A DNA stretch of 60,749 bases from Herpomyces periplanetae (Eukaryota; Ascomycota; Laboulbeniomycetes; Herpomycetales; Herpomycetaceae), in the NCBI GenBank assembly GCA_009733715.1, contig WMKJ01000081.1, positions 1-60,749 of the forward strand, written 5' to 3'. Shown piece by piece: positions 41,255 to 52,500 of the stretch. A program made the position numbers and the translations under genes. Under the pieces are notes generated by a model. It searched no databases, had not been told where the DNA came from, and was given only the letters and a program-made list of their open reading frames with translations. The stretch's first letter is position 1, and each line of letters opens with the position of its first letter.

Positions 41255-42156
41255 TCAATGCTTTAGTGCCTCTAATCTACCCCTCATTTGTGCTAATATA
41301 TCTTCATGACTCTCGCCGTCTGTTTCACGTTTATTAGGTCCGTTGGCATCTTTGGTTAGTGCTCCATTCACTGGAATGTTTAATTCTCGGAAGATTTCGG
41401 CTTCTTCAGCGTTAAATGATGATGAAACTTGCGAGTCATTCACTTCTTTGCCGGTTAATGCAACATCATTCGCACCGGGTACTCTCTGATCAAGTATTTC
41501 CGATAATACCTCGTCAACTTCCCCATCCATTTCTTCCTCATCACCAATACCACCTTCAAGGCTTTCCCCTGCCGGCATTGAATCTTCGATCATTTCTTCG
41601 ATAATACCTGCCTTGACGAGCTCCTGACTCAAAGCTCGCATGGATCCACAAAATTCGGGTAAACTAAATAAGGAGTTTACATCTCGCATCACAAGCGCTG
41701 AAGCACGTAAAGTTCCGTCTATACGGCGGATAGCAAAAGCTTCATTAACGCGCATCTGGATACTTTGTAATTGAGCACGTTGTGTATGCAATCGTGTGGT
41801 ATGCTTGCGTATTCGTATTAATTCTCGCGCAAGTATGCGCATTTCAGTTGCATTGTACTGTGTTGTAGAACGTTGGGATGCTTTTGCTCGACGTGAGGCT
41901 TGTAAAATGTAAGATTTGGTTTTAGTTTCCATGCTTCGCATATTTTGTATTTCACGCTCTATTTTGCGTAGATTGGTTCGAATAAGTGTATTACATTTTC
42001 GTCGCTATGTGAATCAATTACCCAAGTTATTCCTAGTTAGGGAGAGTGTCTTTGCGACTAGCTTGTATATACAAATTTCATGTACAACCGCGTAAACGTG
42101 TTACTTACCTGTGTTTCGGGATCCGGTTTACCGAATAGAGTTCGAACGAACTCCAT
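41255..42156 (-). CDS. VPS24: ESCRT-III subunit Vps24 (CHMP3)
   Basis: Membrane-remodelling ESCRT-III protein of the multivesicular body pathway. Exons 42156..42109 and 42004..41255 give 265 residues. The N-terminus MEFVRTLFGKPDPETQ joins RRKCNTLIRTNLRKIEREI, the Vps24 pattern DPKEQVRKCNQLIRKN...DRQI. Helices 2-4 follow: ARELIRIRKHTTRLHTQRAQ, the next segment LQSIQMRVNEAFAIRRIDGT, then VMRDVNSLFSLPEF and KAGIIEEMIED. The acidic linker is longer than usual. The C-terminal AQMRGRLEALKH is a MIT-interacting motif for Vps4. Confidence 0.95.
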
Positions 42157-42864
42157 GCTGAAATAATATCGAGATTCATACACTAGATCAAACTATATGA
42201 TACGCTTTCCCTCATAAACCCAAAAAACTGCCTATTCAAGTAAAATATAAACTGGGAAAAACCCCTTCTCCCTCCCCCAAATAAGAACCAATCCCCCGCT
42301 TGTTTTCGCGTATTATGGATAAATTAAATAAAACTTTGCAAATTTACCAATAATTCCATGAACAAATAAGCGTACACACTCGACAAAACAGAGCCGCCTG
42401 AAGTACAGAATATGTGAGTGTGCGCCCAAATTTATCCGCGTATGCAAGAACTTCAAAAAATACCACGTCTTCCTCTTCTTCTCTACTTTCCCCAGTCAAA
42501 GTCCAAGCCCAATCCCTCGTACATCGCCATCTCTTTGCTGCGCCACAATCCATCCCAGACTTCGACCAACAGGTGGCGGTGCTGTACACTGGAGGTATGA
42601 CGTCATGGTGTATAGGTCGTCGGCTCAGCCCTCTCGTAATTGATGTGCAACACGCTATTTTGCGACAATGATGGATTTATCGCAACTTGATGTACTCAAT
42701 AGGGTTGTTTGGTAAAGTAAGAGATGACGGTAATGTAATTATTCAATTTCAAATTATTAAGAAAAAACATGGTGTGGCTCATGTTGACAGGTGGTTTGTT
42801 GGATTGATAATTTACGAATTTTTCAATTCCCTGTGCACATATCTATACGGGCAAAGGTTACAGA
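42157..42864. other. VPS24-MET1 divergent intergenic region
   Basis: About 700 bases. Short overlapping frames on both strands near 42344-42670 show no domain. A TTACAG just before the MET1 Met could be a splice acceptor, so an upstream MET1 exon is possible. Confidence 0.45.
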
Positions 42865-44868
42865 ATGCCGCATACTTGTGCATCTTCATCAAATTCTGCT
42901 CCTACTTCAACACCTTCTGCAAATACTACTTCTGGACATGGTTTTAATGCTAAAAAGTTGGAAGTCTTGATATCTGCTACCAACGCAGTTGGGCATGTTC
43001 ATTTAATAATCGCTACATTGAAAAATGTTCAAAGTTTAGTGCTATCCTCCCTACGATATGGAGCCAAAGTTCACGTTTACATTGACGAAGAACGTGAGAG
43101 AACGGATATTTATGAAGGTGTTCACAGCGATATGTGTGCACTATTCACCCGACTTTCCGTTCAGTTAAGCTTACAGGCTCTTACGCCCGCACAACTTACT
43201 CAACTTGGTCGACCTGAAGTTGATAACGTGGTTGACGCTGTAATCGTCGACGTTGCTGATTCTCATAGGCTTTCCCGTTATAACGATCTACTTCAAAAGT
43301 GTCGTCGACTTCGCATCCCATACTTCATACCTATACTTCCTCATTCATCTACTATACGCTTTTTGTCACCCCATGAATCCGATGATTTGCTTAGCCTTTT
43401 TGTTTCCATGCTTAACTTTGAAAATGATTTTACCCGGACCATTTGCCGTAAAATCCGGAATTATCTACCAGATAATCTTGGATCATCAATAAACCAAGTT
43501 TACGACGTTTACAAAAGTCTTATAACTCCACGACCACCCTGCACTTCAAGCTCAACTTTACGAAAGTCCAGTGAGACTATATCAATTTGTGAATCAAATA
43601 ATGAAACTTCTGATAAGCTAACCGACTTGATACATCGTTTGGAAAATGTTAATTTGGAAAATTTATCCCAAGTAGTCGACTTGGATGTTGATCAACAATC
43701 TCGCACTAGTGAAGTTGTTAAATCTCCCACAAGTATCAAACCATCCGAATCCGCAACTTCGCCTTGTACCCTGTGTACCACGGCAAATAATCAATCCAAT
43801 AGAGCTACTACGCCTACCGCTTCCTTAATGTTCACATCACCCACTCAAATATGTTTACCGAGCACTCAACCCATGATTACTCTAGCTGGTGCCGGACCAG
43901 GCCATCCCTCATTACTCACTTTGGCAACAATTTATGCTTTGAGCACGCACGACGTTATTCTCGCAGATAAATTAATTTCAGCCTCTGTCTTATCTTTAAT
44001 TCCTACCACTACTAAAGTACACATTGCACGGAAATTCCCCGGAAAATCTTGCGAGGCTCAGAATGAGCTACTTAGTCTAGGTTTATCAGCACTACAAGAG
44101 GGAAAGAATGTATTGCGCCTAAAGCAGGGTGATCCCTTTTTGTTTGGTCGGGGTGGCGAAGAATTAGATTGGTTTTCTCGTCGTGGGTACCGTGTAAATG
44201 TGCTACCAGGCGTAAGTAGCGCAATAGCTGGCCCTGTATGTGCTGGTGTGCCCTTAACGATGCGCGATAGAAGTGAGATGATGGAAGTGCGTACTGGAAC
44301 TGAAAAGGGTGGTCGAGTAGCTGATATACCATCCTTTCGTTCCGGTGTAACAATTGTCTGGTTAATGAGTTTGCATATCCTTGAAGTTCTTGTTAACTCT
44401 ATGCTTAAAGGTGTTCAACCTGATTCAATTAGTATACCTGAAAACGATCAATTGAATCAAAGTCCCACAACCAGTGTTAAAATTATTCCTCGAACTTTCG
44501 AGCCTTATCCTCCTGAGACACCTTGCGCAATTATTGAACGAGCATCTTGCCCTGACCAACGTGTAATTCGATCAACATTAGATCATATAGTTGAAGCATT
44601 TCAAAAACATACGCCACTTCCCCCGGGATTACTTATAGTTGGAAAATCGTGTGATGTTGCTTTAATACGATATGAAGCAAGTGAATTTAGTTCAACATCA
44701 GACGCAGAGGATACGACATCATCTACTCCAAGACCAGAATCATCACCGGATGCATCTACTTCACTTTCACAATGTACTCAGCAACCATGGATTACCGAAC
44801 TTGGATGGTCAGAGCAAGTATACTTGAACTTGGATTTTGACGTTAATATTAACGTTAAATCTGTCTAG
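42865..44868 (+). CDS. MET1: Uroporphyrinogen III C-methyltransferase MET1
   Basis: Makes precorrin-2 for siroheme, the cofactor of sulfite (and nitrite) reductase. 667 residues in the visible exon. Residues about 30-200 resemble a degenerate Rossmann-like domain (HLIIATLKNVQSLVLSSLRY, then GAKVHVYID) without a clear Gly motif. Residues about 210-330 are a Ser/Thr-rich linker. The methyltransferase domain starts near 337: MITLAGAGPGHPSLLTLATI, the later LRLKQGDPFLFGRGGEELDW, and PGVSSAIAGPVCAGVPLTMRD, then CAIIERASCPDQRVIRSTLD and GLLIVGKSC. These are the standard SUMT motifs. The start is the first ATG after a closed frame; a 5' exon cannot be excluded. Confidence 0.92.
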   Translation: MPHTCASSSNSAPTSTPSANTTSGHGFNAKKLEVLISATNAVGHVHLIIATLKNVQSLVLSSLRYGAKVHVYIDEERERTDIYEGVHSDMCALFTRLSVQLSLQALTPAQLTQLGRPEVDNVVDAVIVDVADSHRLSRYNDLLQKCRRLRIPYFIPILPHSSTIRFLSPHESDDLLSLFVSMLNFENDFTRTICRKIRNYLPDNLGSSINQVYDVYKSLITPRPPCTSSSTLRKSSETISICESNNETSDKLTDLIHRLENVNLENLSQVVDLDVDQQSRTSEVVKSPTSIKPSESATSPCTLCTTANNQSNRATTPTASLMFTSPTQICLPSTQPMITLAGAGPGHPSLLTLATIYALSTHDVILADKLISASVLSLIPTTTKVHIARKFPGKSCEAQNELLSLGLSALQEGKNVLRLKQGDPFLFGRGGEELDWFSRRGYRVNVLPGVSSAIAGPVCAGVPLTMRDRSEMMEVRTGTEKGGRVADIPSFRSGVTIVWLMSLHILEVLVNSMLKGVQPDSISIPENDQLNQSPTTSVKIIPRTFEPYPPETPCAIIERASCPDQRVIRSTLDHIVEAFQKHTPLPPGLLIVGKSCDVALIRYEASEFSSTSDAEDTTSSTPRPESSPDASTSLSQCTQQPWITELGWSEQVYLNLDFDVNINVKSV

Positions 44869-45246
44869 TCCATGTACTTTTAAATATAAACATACATAGC
44901 TGTAATAAATCACTGTTATACCATCCCATAATTAGCATATCATGTGTATAATCCTTCCAAGTTCCATCCACTTCGCCAATCCAACTTTTTCCTATTTTGT
45001 CCTTCAGCGTCGCAGGTCCCCTGCTTACTAATTATTGATGAGGTCATCTCTGCCTTGTGCTTCGTTGATAAGGCCGAGATGGTGATGGGTTTAGGTTTGG
45101 GCACAAATTATCTTTCTTCACGTCAAAGGGTAGAGTGGTGTAGTAAGGTGGATTGAAATGGATTTGATTGGAATAGAATAAGTGATAATTTAATAATATT
45201 GTATAAATTTATTGGAACTATTTTATACTTTGAATCGTTTAAACAC
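44869..45246. other. MET1-DUF1776 intergenic region
   Basis: About 380 bases with a degenerate GATTG-type pentamer tract near 45131-45190. The short plus-strand frame here has no domain. Confidence 0.55.
45131..45190. repeat. Degenerate pentanucleotide-periodic tract
   Basis: Pentamers TGGTG TAGTA AGGTG GATTG, then AAATG GATTT GATTG GAATA, then GAATA AGTGA TAATT. Five-base phase with drifting unit, weaker than the other tracts. Confidence 0.45.
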
Positions 45247-46616
45247 ATGGATTGCAACGAGTTAACGGAAATTGTGAGTTGATTAAAAGTTTAACAAAAT
45301 ATATTAGATATGTACCATTAATTTAACAATTTTTCATCTTTAGTTTCATGATGCACGGCTCAGTGTTAATGAAGCTATAAATGATTTAGCTTCAGTTATC
45401 GATGAGTTTTTCGATGATATGGCACAAGTAGCTCGTAAAACATTAATATCGGTAATCAAGGATGTTAGAGATTCTTCATCGCAAATACCTTTAAATACCC
45501 ATTTATCACGCGCTACTGTTACTTCGTCGTGGTTAACACGAAGTTTGGGATGGGCTAAAAAGCATAAATTGTTGCTATCTCTATGCTTTGGATTACTTGG
45601 ATTAAGTTTTATTTCGGTGACTTCATTAGTCCATTTGGTGACTCTATCATCACGTCGATCTAAAGCGCGCAGAGGTTATAATGGATCAAGAATTGAAGTT
45701 GTCGGTAGGTTAATTAACGTTTGGTCATATCAATCGTATAATTTTTTTTTAAAAATTTTACATTAACTTTACCTCAGTCATCTCGGCCGATTTAAATTCC
45801 CTACTACTGCCTTCGATGGCATCCATGTTATTTTCACGTGGTTTCATCGTATATATCATGATTAATGATATCTCCAGTTTAGAATTAATCAAGCATAAAG
45901 TTTCCCGTGGGGTACAATTCTTAAACACTCAGGGCAACCTACCCAGTAATAAAAATCAATGTGATAATGTTATAACAATGACCCAATTTCGTGCAATGAT
46001 GGCAGGTCGAAATTTTACGGGTTTAATCGTTTTGGCAACGAATCATGTCCCTGCCTCATCTTTGGATAAAGTGGACTGTGAAGTGTTTTCCCTTATGTTG
46101 GCGCAGAACGTTATGAGGCCTATTCAAAGTGTGCAAACTTGTTTACCCCAACTTTTGCGCAATACCGGACGTATTATTTTCATTGCAGAGGATGCACAAA
46201 CAGTCAATGTGAAGAATCAGGATTCCATTCGTTACGTCCTTTCCTGCTCTATGGAGGCTTCTATTGACTCACTGCAACGAGAACTTGTGGCATCAAGTGT
46301 ACGAGTACTTAAGGTAATGGTTGACAGTACATTCCTTTCAAGTGTATATTGTCCATATACAATATCCACCCAACCATCAAAATCTCCCTTTACCGTTCAA
46401 AATATCCCACCTAAAAATCTCCCTACCGAAGCCGGCAATTCTCTCCTCAACCGAGTTGACAAGAAAGTCAATCTGGCCGTTCTTAACTTATTATTATCTA
46501 TTAGACCTCCAAGCATATATCGAATTTCCCATCAGCCCTATACATCCGCATTCTCTTTATCTTCTCTTCAAACCTTTTTTCCTTCACTTTTCACTACTCA
46601 ATCGCAACAACTTTAA
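45247..46616 (+). CDS. DUF1776 family protein, SDR-like
   Basis: Fungal family of unknown function related to short-chain dehydrogenases (family recall). Exons 45247..45273, 45344..45704 and 45778..46616 give 408 residues. One hydrophobic segment lies near residues 80-105 (LLLSLCFGLLGLSFISVTSL). The second join restores IEVV/VISADLNSLLLPSMASML, then FSRGFIVYIM, the nucleotide-binding start of DUF1776. TGLIVLATNHVPASSLDK and NTGRIIFIAEDAQTV are later Rossmann-like strands, but no clear YxxxK catalytic pair is present, so enzymatic activity is doubtful. Likely membrane-anchored. Confidence 0.8.
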
Positions 46617-47106
46617 CCCGATCCCCTTCTCCTCCCCCGTAACGTGACCAAGCCACTTCTGATGTCTTACTAATAACATGACGTATAGCTGATATAATAG
46701 ACATACCGGGAGATCTTCGGGCCGAAGGGTCAAGCGTTCGTCGGAAGGGGAAAAGGAAACGCCGGCGAGAGAAAATGGGAAAAGAGAAACAGATTCTTCT
46801 TCTCGACTTACATCTACTGCCTATGCTTTTTACACACCCCAGCATAACTAAGGCTGACACGCTACGAGGATTCCTTCATTCTTGAATGGCGGAGTGTGCT
46901 CCTTTTTTCAGTTGTGCTCTTCCGAAGGAATTTCTTGTCCCTCCAACCTTAGCTGTGTATACTTGTTAGCGTGCTAATGCTGGTTTTGCCTTGATTTATT
47001 TTACATTATCTCAGGCTTGCTTCTTTATTCTCTTCTATCCTAGTATATCATATCTTACGATTAACCTGGTGTGGAAATTCTCGTTCATTTTTATACCTTT
47101 ATTATC
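46617..47106. other. DUF1776-PEX5 intergenic region
   Basis: About 490 bases with no clear motif. The minus-strand frame here is basic and low-complexity, not a convincing gene. Confidence 0.55.
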
Positions 47107-49343
47107 ATGTCGTTCAACAGTGCGGCAGAATGCTCCGGCAGTGCAAATCCCCTTGGAAGGTTAAGCAAGCATACACTGGGGGTCAACCCTCTAACGCGAA
47201 ATCGACTTTTGAGTAGCACCGGACAAGATTTATCCCATGACATCGTACCATCACACTCCCGTAATTCCTTAGGTAACAGTGTGAGTAACTTTTTCCCTTG
47301 ATTCATTTAACTGTTCCTGTAAAATCACCTTCAAGTTGTTGCATTTTACATGCCCTGCCGCAGATATGATCGCGTTTGCACTATTCTTCAATGAACCTTC
47401 TTTACTTACACTATGCCCTATACCGAGCAATTTAGCGGATGATGGAAGGCTTTTTACGGCAAACGGGACCTGAACTTCCTAGTGTTACTGATGTATCGTT
47501 CGATGGATTTTCTTTGTGGAAAGGACCCACTTGCGTAGGCACCAGCAGTGAGACTATTACATCTGGACTCAACAATCACTGGGCTAGTGAATTTGGCCGT
47601 CGGCAATATGCATTGGAAAATAATGCTTTTGAACTGCTAACTCGTCCTACCCTTCCCCAAGGCAGACTTATACCAGGAACTACCGATGACATTAACCTTT
47701 GTGGACTTTCTTCAAAAGCCGCGCGATTAAACATGAATAGTTTGTCGGGTTATACACCCTTTTCGACTACTTCCCACAGCAGTTTACTAATGGGGAGAAT
47801 TGGGCTTGGAAATGTTGGTTTAGGATTGACAAATCGTGCACACTTCAACGCTTTGCAGCAACAACAACAACAACAACAAATTACCCTTGACTCTAGCAAG
47901 GGAAAGTCTCGCTTAGTTGAACTGGATGATGCTGAGTGGGAAGCTCAATTCGCTTCTCTTGAGTTAGAATCTCGTAAAATCGGCGAAACTTCCGATGAAG
48001 AAGCTAGAAAAGCCATGGAAAAGGAACTGGAAAATTTTGATCGGTGAGTCTATAAAATCTTGTAAACCGATGGGCATGCCATATGTCTTGTTAATTGTCA
48101 ACATGGATATACGCTGATGAGCATTTAATATAGATTGTTCGCGGAAAATCGAGAAGATGAGCTCGATACAGATTTGTCATGGAGTGATTTTAACAAGGGC
48201 GGTAACAAAGAAGATCCATGGAATCGAATTTTCCACGAATTTAGAACTTTTGATAATAGTCAAGGTGCAAATTTAAAGTATCAGTTTGAAGAAAATAATT
48301 GGTTTCGTGATGTAGATGATGCCTTTGCTATTGGAATGAAACTTTACGCCAAAGGTGGTAATCTATCCATGGCAGCATTAGCATTTGAGGCAGCGGTACA
48401 AAAAAATGATCAGCACGTAGATGCATGGGTAAAATTGGGCCTATGTCAAGCACAGAATGAAAAAGAAACGCCAGCGATATGCGCGTTTGAAAAAGCCCTT
48501 GAGCTTGACGAGAGGCACTTAGAAGCGTTAATGGGTTTGGCAGTATCGTATACTAATGAAGGATGCGATAGCAGTGCTTGTCGTACGTTGAAGCGATGGT
48601 TAGGTGCAAAATATCCGCAAATTTTGGAAGCGGAGGGAGAAAATCTTCAAGACGAAAAGTTTGAATTCGGCGTTACAAGCTTACGAGAATCTCACGATAA
48701 AGTGACAAAAATGTTCATTAAAGCTGCCCAACTTTCCCCTGAGGGTGCACAGATGGACCCGGATGTTCAGGTCGGTTTGGGCGTTCTATTCTACGGCGCA
48801 GAAGAATATGATAAAGCAATTGATTGCTTCTCCGCGGCCTTAGCGTCTACAGAATCAGGAACGACCAATGATCAACACAAGTTACACTTACTATGGAATC
48901 GTTTAGGCGCTACGTTGGCGAATTCAGGCCGATCGGAGGAGGCGATTGTTGCATATGAAAAAGCGCTAGAACTTCGGCCAAACTTTGTGCGAGCTCTTTA
49001 CAACCTGGGAGTTTCATGTATTAATATTGGTTGCTTCCGGCAAGCTGCGCAGCAATTTTTAACGGCTTTGGCCATGCATCGTCGTATTTCTGAGGAAGAT
49101 CGTGCAATAGCTCGGGACCTGTTAAATACTGCCCCATCAACTTCTACTGCTTCAAATCAGGAAAATCCAAGCACTCCCTTTGTAACTGATGCGGATTTAC
49201 AGCGTGTACTACTTCAGAACCCGAGTGCCAATCTTTACGAAACCCTGCGTCGTGTGCTCTACCAAATGGGCAGACATGATTTGGGCAATTTAGTTGGTCC
49301 AGATATGGATTTGGGTGTGTTTCGCGCAGATTTTGAATTTTAA
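47107..49343 (+). CDS. PEX5: Peroxisomal targeting signal receptor PEX5
   Basis: Cytosolic receptor that carries PTS1 proteins to the peroxisome. Exons 47107..47280, 47436..48043 and 48134..49343 give 663 residues. The N-terminus AECSGSANPLGRLSKHT has the conserved Cys used for mono-ubiquitin export. The join restores RMMEGFLRQTGPEL. Pex13/Pex14-binding WxxxF motifs are WASEF near residue 100 and WEAQF near 230. A Gln tract precedes the second. The C-terminal TPR domain is complete: NLSMAALAFEAAVQKNDQHV, then DAWVKLGLCQAQNEKE, ALELDERHLEALMGLAVSYT and ALELRPNFVRALYNLGVSCI, then GCFRQAAQQF. Confidence 0.97.
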
Positions 49344-49564
49344 ATGTGCATGTAACGCTGAGTGTGGGTAAGGAAGCGTACGTACGTAGTACAATTTTGT
49401 CGTTGTCAACTAATAACTGCTAATAACGAGCAAACATCAAATGTAAATATGCCATGCATGTTGGACTCTGTCTAAATTGATTAATCTTGAATAATTTATG
49501 TTTACATACGCCGCACCCACACCTTTACGAACTTGTTGGCATCCAGCGAACAATCACTCGCACG

Positions 49565-52500
49565 TTAATCGTGCTCTGCAGCGTCAATGTAGTTGACTTG
49601 AATATCATGATCTACTGCACCAACGAGTGACGATAGTGTAAGAGCAGACTCACGATCGGGAGGAGGGCGTACGGAAAGAGTAGATTTAGTGCACGAATGT
49701 AAACTTTTCCGCGTAGAGTATTCATCGTGTAGTGAATGAACTTGGAGCACCGGTAAAGTAGCAGGGGACGAAGATAGCTTAGACAATTGAGTAGCCTGCG
49801 TTAAGACGGGTAGCAGTGGTGCAGGGTATCGCGACATTGAAGTATTACTATGTCCGGTTGTTGAACCACTACGTTGCACTGAAGCCGATTTGCCGGAATT
49901 TTGTAAAAAGGAAAAATTCGATTGTACCAAGGGTAAACACAAGGTAAACGTTGTCTCATGAAGATTCCCACGTACGTGAACCGTAGTTTGTCGACTTTGA
50001 TTAACCAAGGGAACCTGACTGTTTAATATTGTTTGTGAAGTTGGATAAGTCATGTGTACTGAGGGGCATAATTCTTGGGAAGCTTTACCCTCAGATGGTG
50101 TTGGATCAAAAATATTATTATTAAATTTGTTAACCGGGATGGCTAACTTAACTAAATTTTTCCTGTGATCACGTACGGTATTCGGCTGGTTTAATTCATC
50201 ATTGGAAGATGAGAATCTTGACTTTTTGTGCTCAAAAACTTTGATACATGGAAGTGTCAAAGTTCCCGATCTTAAGGGTACTAGGCGAATGGGAAATTCC
50301 AATGACTTGGGCATAATTGAGCCGTTAATTATATCAATTGTAAAAACCTTTCGCTTATAACCCGCGATAAACCAAGAATCTTGGGGAACAATAATTTCCC
50401 ATACAAAAGATAATTTATCCGTTCCGGGGGCTCGTAAACTTGGAATTATTTCCCGATTGGGTAATTTAAACGCATTTGAGTTGATCCATTCGTGACAAAC
50501 GGTAATGGAGAGAGTTGCAGGGTAAACTTTTCCCACGTTAAGCATGGATAAGCCTGTTGAAGCGTCAATCAATTCGCTGGAATTTCCATTGCTTGGTACA
50601 TTTAAATCCAAGTGATACGTAAAAAGTACTGGTATACTACCATCCAAAAAAACCGAGAGTTCAATTCGGGCGGGAATAGTTGAGCATTTATTGGGGATTT
50701 CAGCTTGATCATGATCTTTGTGCCATTGTGCTAGCCAGTCTAGCATTCGTTTCCCTTGATCACTAGATTCGGAAAAAATTTCGTGAATTTCTTTCCATTT
50801 CCACCAGTCATTATTCTTCAGCCGGATAGTATTCAAACCAATTTCCCATTCTACATCGCTCCCGATACGCAAGTTTCCCAACTTCTTGTCGAAGAAGTGT
50901 ACAATTAATCGTGAATATTTTACAAATTCACTTTTTTCTAAACTTTCTTTCATTCTCCCTTTCATTATACTCATAAATTCATCTTCCAAGTTCGTGTAAT
51001 CCACCTTAACCACTAAACTACTTGCCAGTCCACTATCGGTTCGGAATTTGTCTCCCGAGCTATCACCAATACTTCCATCATCGATAATTGAATCTCGCCC
51101 ACGAACTAAAACATTGCTCAATCCATTTACTTTACAAGCTTTTTCTTCTTCATTCGCATATTTTTCCCTTGCTAACACTTTATAATATATCCAAGCCTTA
51201 TTTCCGTTAAATATGGTTACGGGAAGCAATTCTTTCATGGTACCGCAAGCTTTTACTTTTCTTTCACTCTCCAAATTAATCTGATGAATCTTAACCGGCT
51301 TATCTTTGGTATAAAATCCTAATCCATAAAATAAATGATCTTCACGATATATCCTTTTTTGTTCAATCTTAATTGTCTCTTCCCCGTTAATTCGATTGGT
51401 CGTCACATAACTGAATTTACCCTTTTCGGTTTCATAATCAATCTTCATTTTGATTTTCATCATGCCTAATTCTTCCCCTTTCTTCTCCCGAATTCGTGTA
51501 AATGGTACCCGTAACCAAATCATCTTTTCTGCCTTGAATTTCGTCAATCTTATCCCAATTCCATCTTCATACCCGTACACTTCCACGTTTCCTTCTCCCT
51601 CGACAAATGAAAAATTTTCCCCCAATATTTTAATCTTCCCTTCCTCTCCATTCATCCTTATTGTACAATTGGATATATTGTTCCACCCTGAAAAGCATTT
51701 TATCTCAAAATTCCTATCTTGATCAATTCTCGTGTAACTCGATCGCATTATTTCTGCCCGTAAGCTCCGTTCATTAGGTATACAAACTAATCGAATCTTT
51801 CCAATCATCCGTGACGCTTCCATCACACTTCTTAATCCTTCACAAAAAAACTCCATATCTTCTCCTCCTCCTCCCATTATATCATACACGAATACCAATT
51901 TTCTCGATTCAAATATTATTCTTTCTACAAAGAATACTCCAATCCCATTATCATTCGTTTCCATTTGTAGTGTTATCTTTCCACTGTTCACTACAATGTC
52001 TTCATCTCGTTTGAATCTTAAACAAACGCCGTCCCCTCCATCAATACTTTTTAGCCATACTTCAATCTTTTGAATTAATATTCCTTTTGCAAGCAAACTT
52101 TCAAATTCCATACACATTTTGTATCCGTCTTTACCATCCTCACAATGCTTTAATTCCCGTTCTATCCAAATACTCCCAAAGTATATTACCAGTGGAACGA
52201 ATACTTTCTCATTTTCCTCTTCCAGCATAGCATATATCTTTCTTAGGCATCTTTCTTCGTCAATTTCTGTCCTCTGCTTTCCTAGCATCTCAATCCCATC
52301 CTCAATCTTCTTCCATTCCATCCCTTCTTTCTTTATCTCCCCTCCCCCCAAGCAATTATCCAGGCATTTTTTTCCCGCACATTTCCCTAACAATCTTAAC
52401 AGAACCCGTAAACTTTCTCGTCTACACCCAATTTTTTCTAAGCATATTGCATACAGTTTTAATAATAAAATTTCTTCTGCTTCTCGTAAATTCCCAAAAT

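Noticed and set aside
42344-42671. Overlapping frames on both strands ahead of MET1
   Set aside because: No known domain, no codon-use support, and they contradict each other; more likely promoter and leader.
46594-46860. Minus-strand Arg-rich frame between DUF1776 and PEX5 genes
   Set aside because: It overlaps the DUF1776 3' end, is low-complexity, and has no promoter or homology signal.
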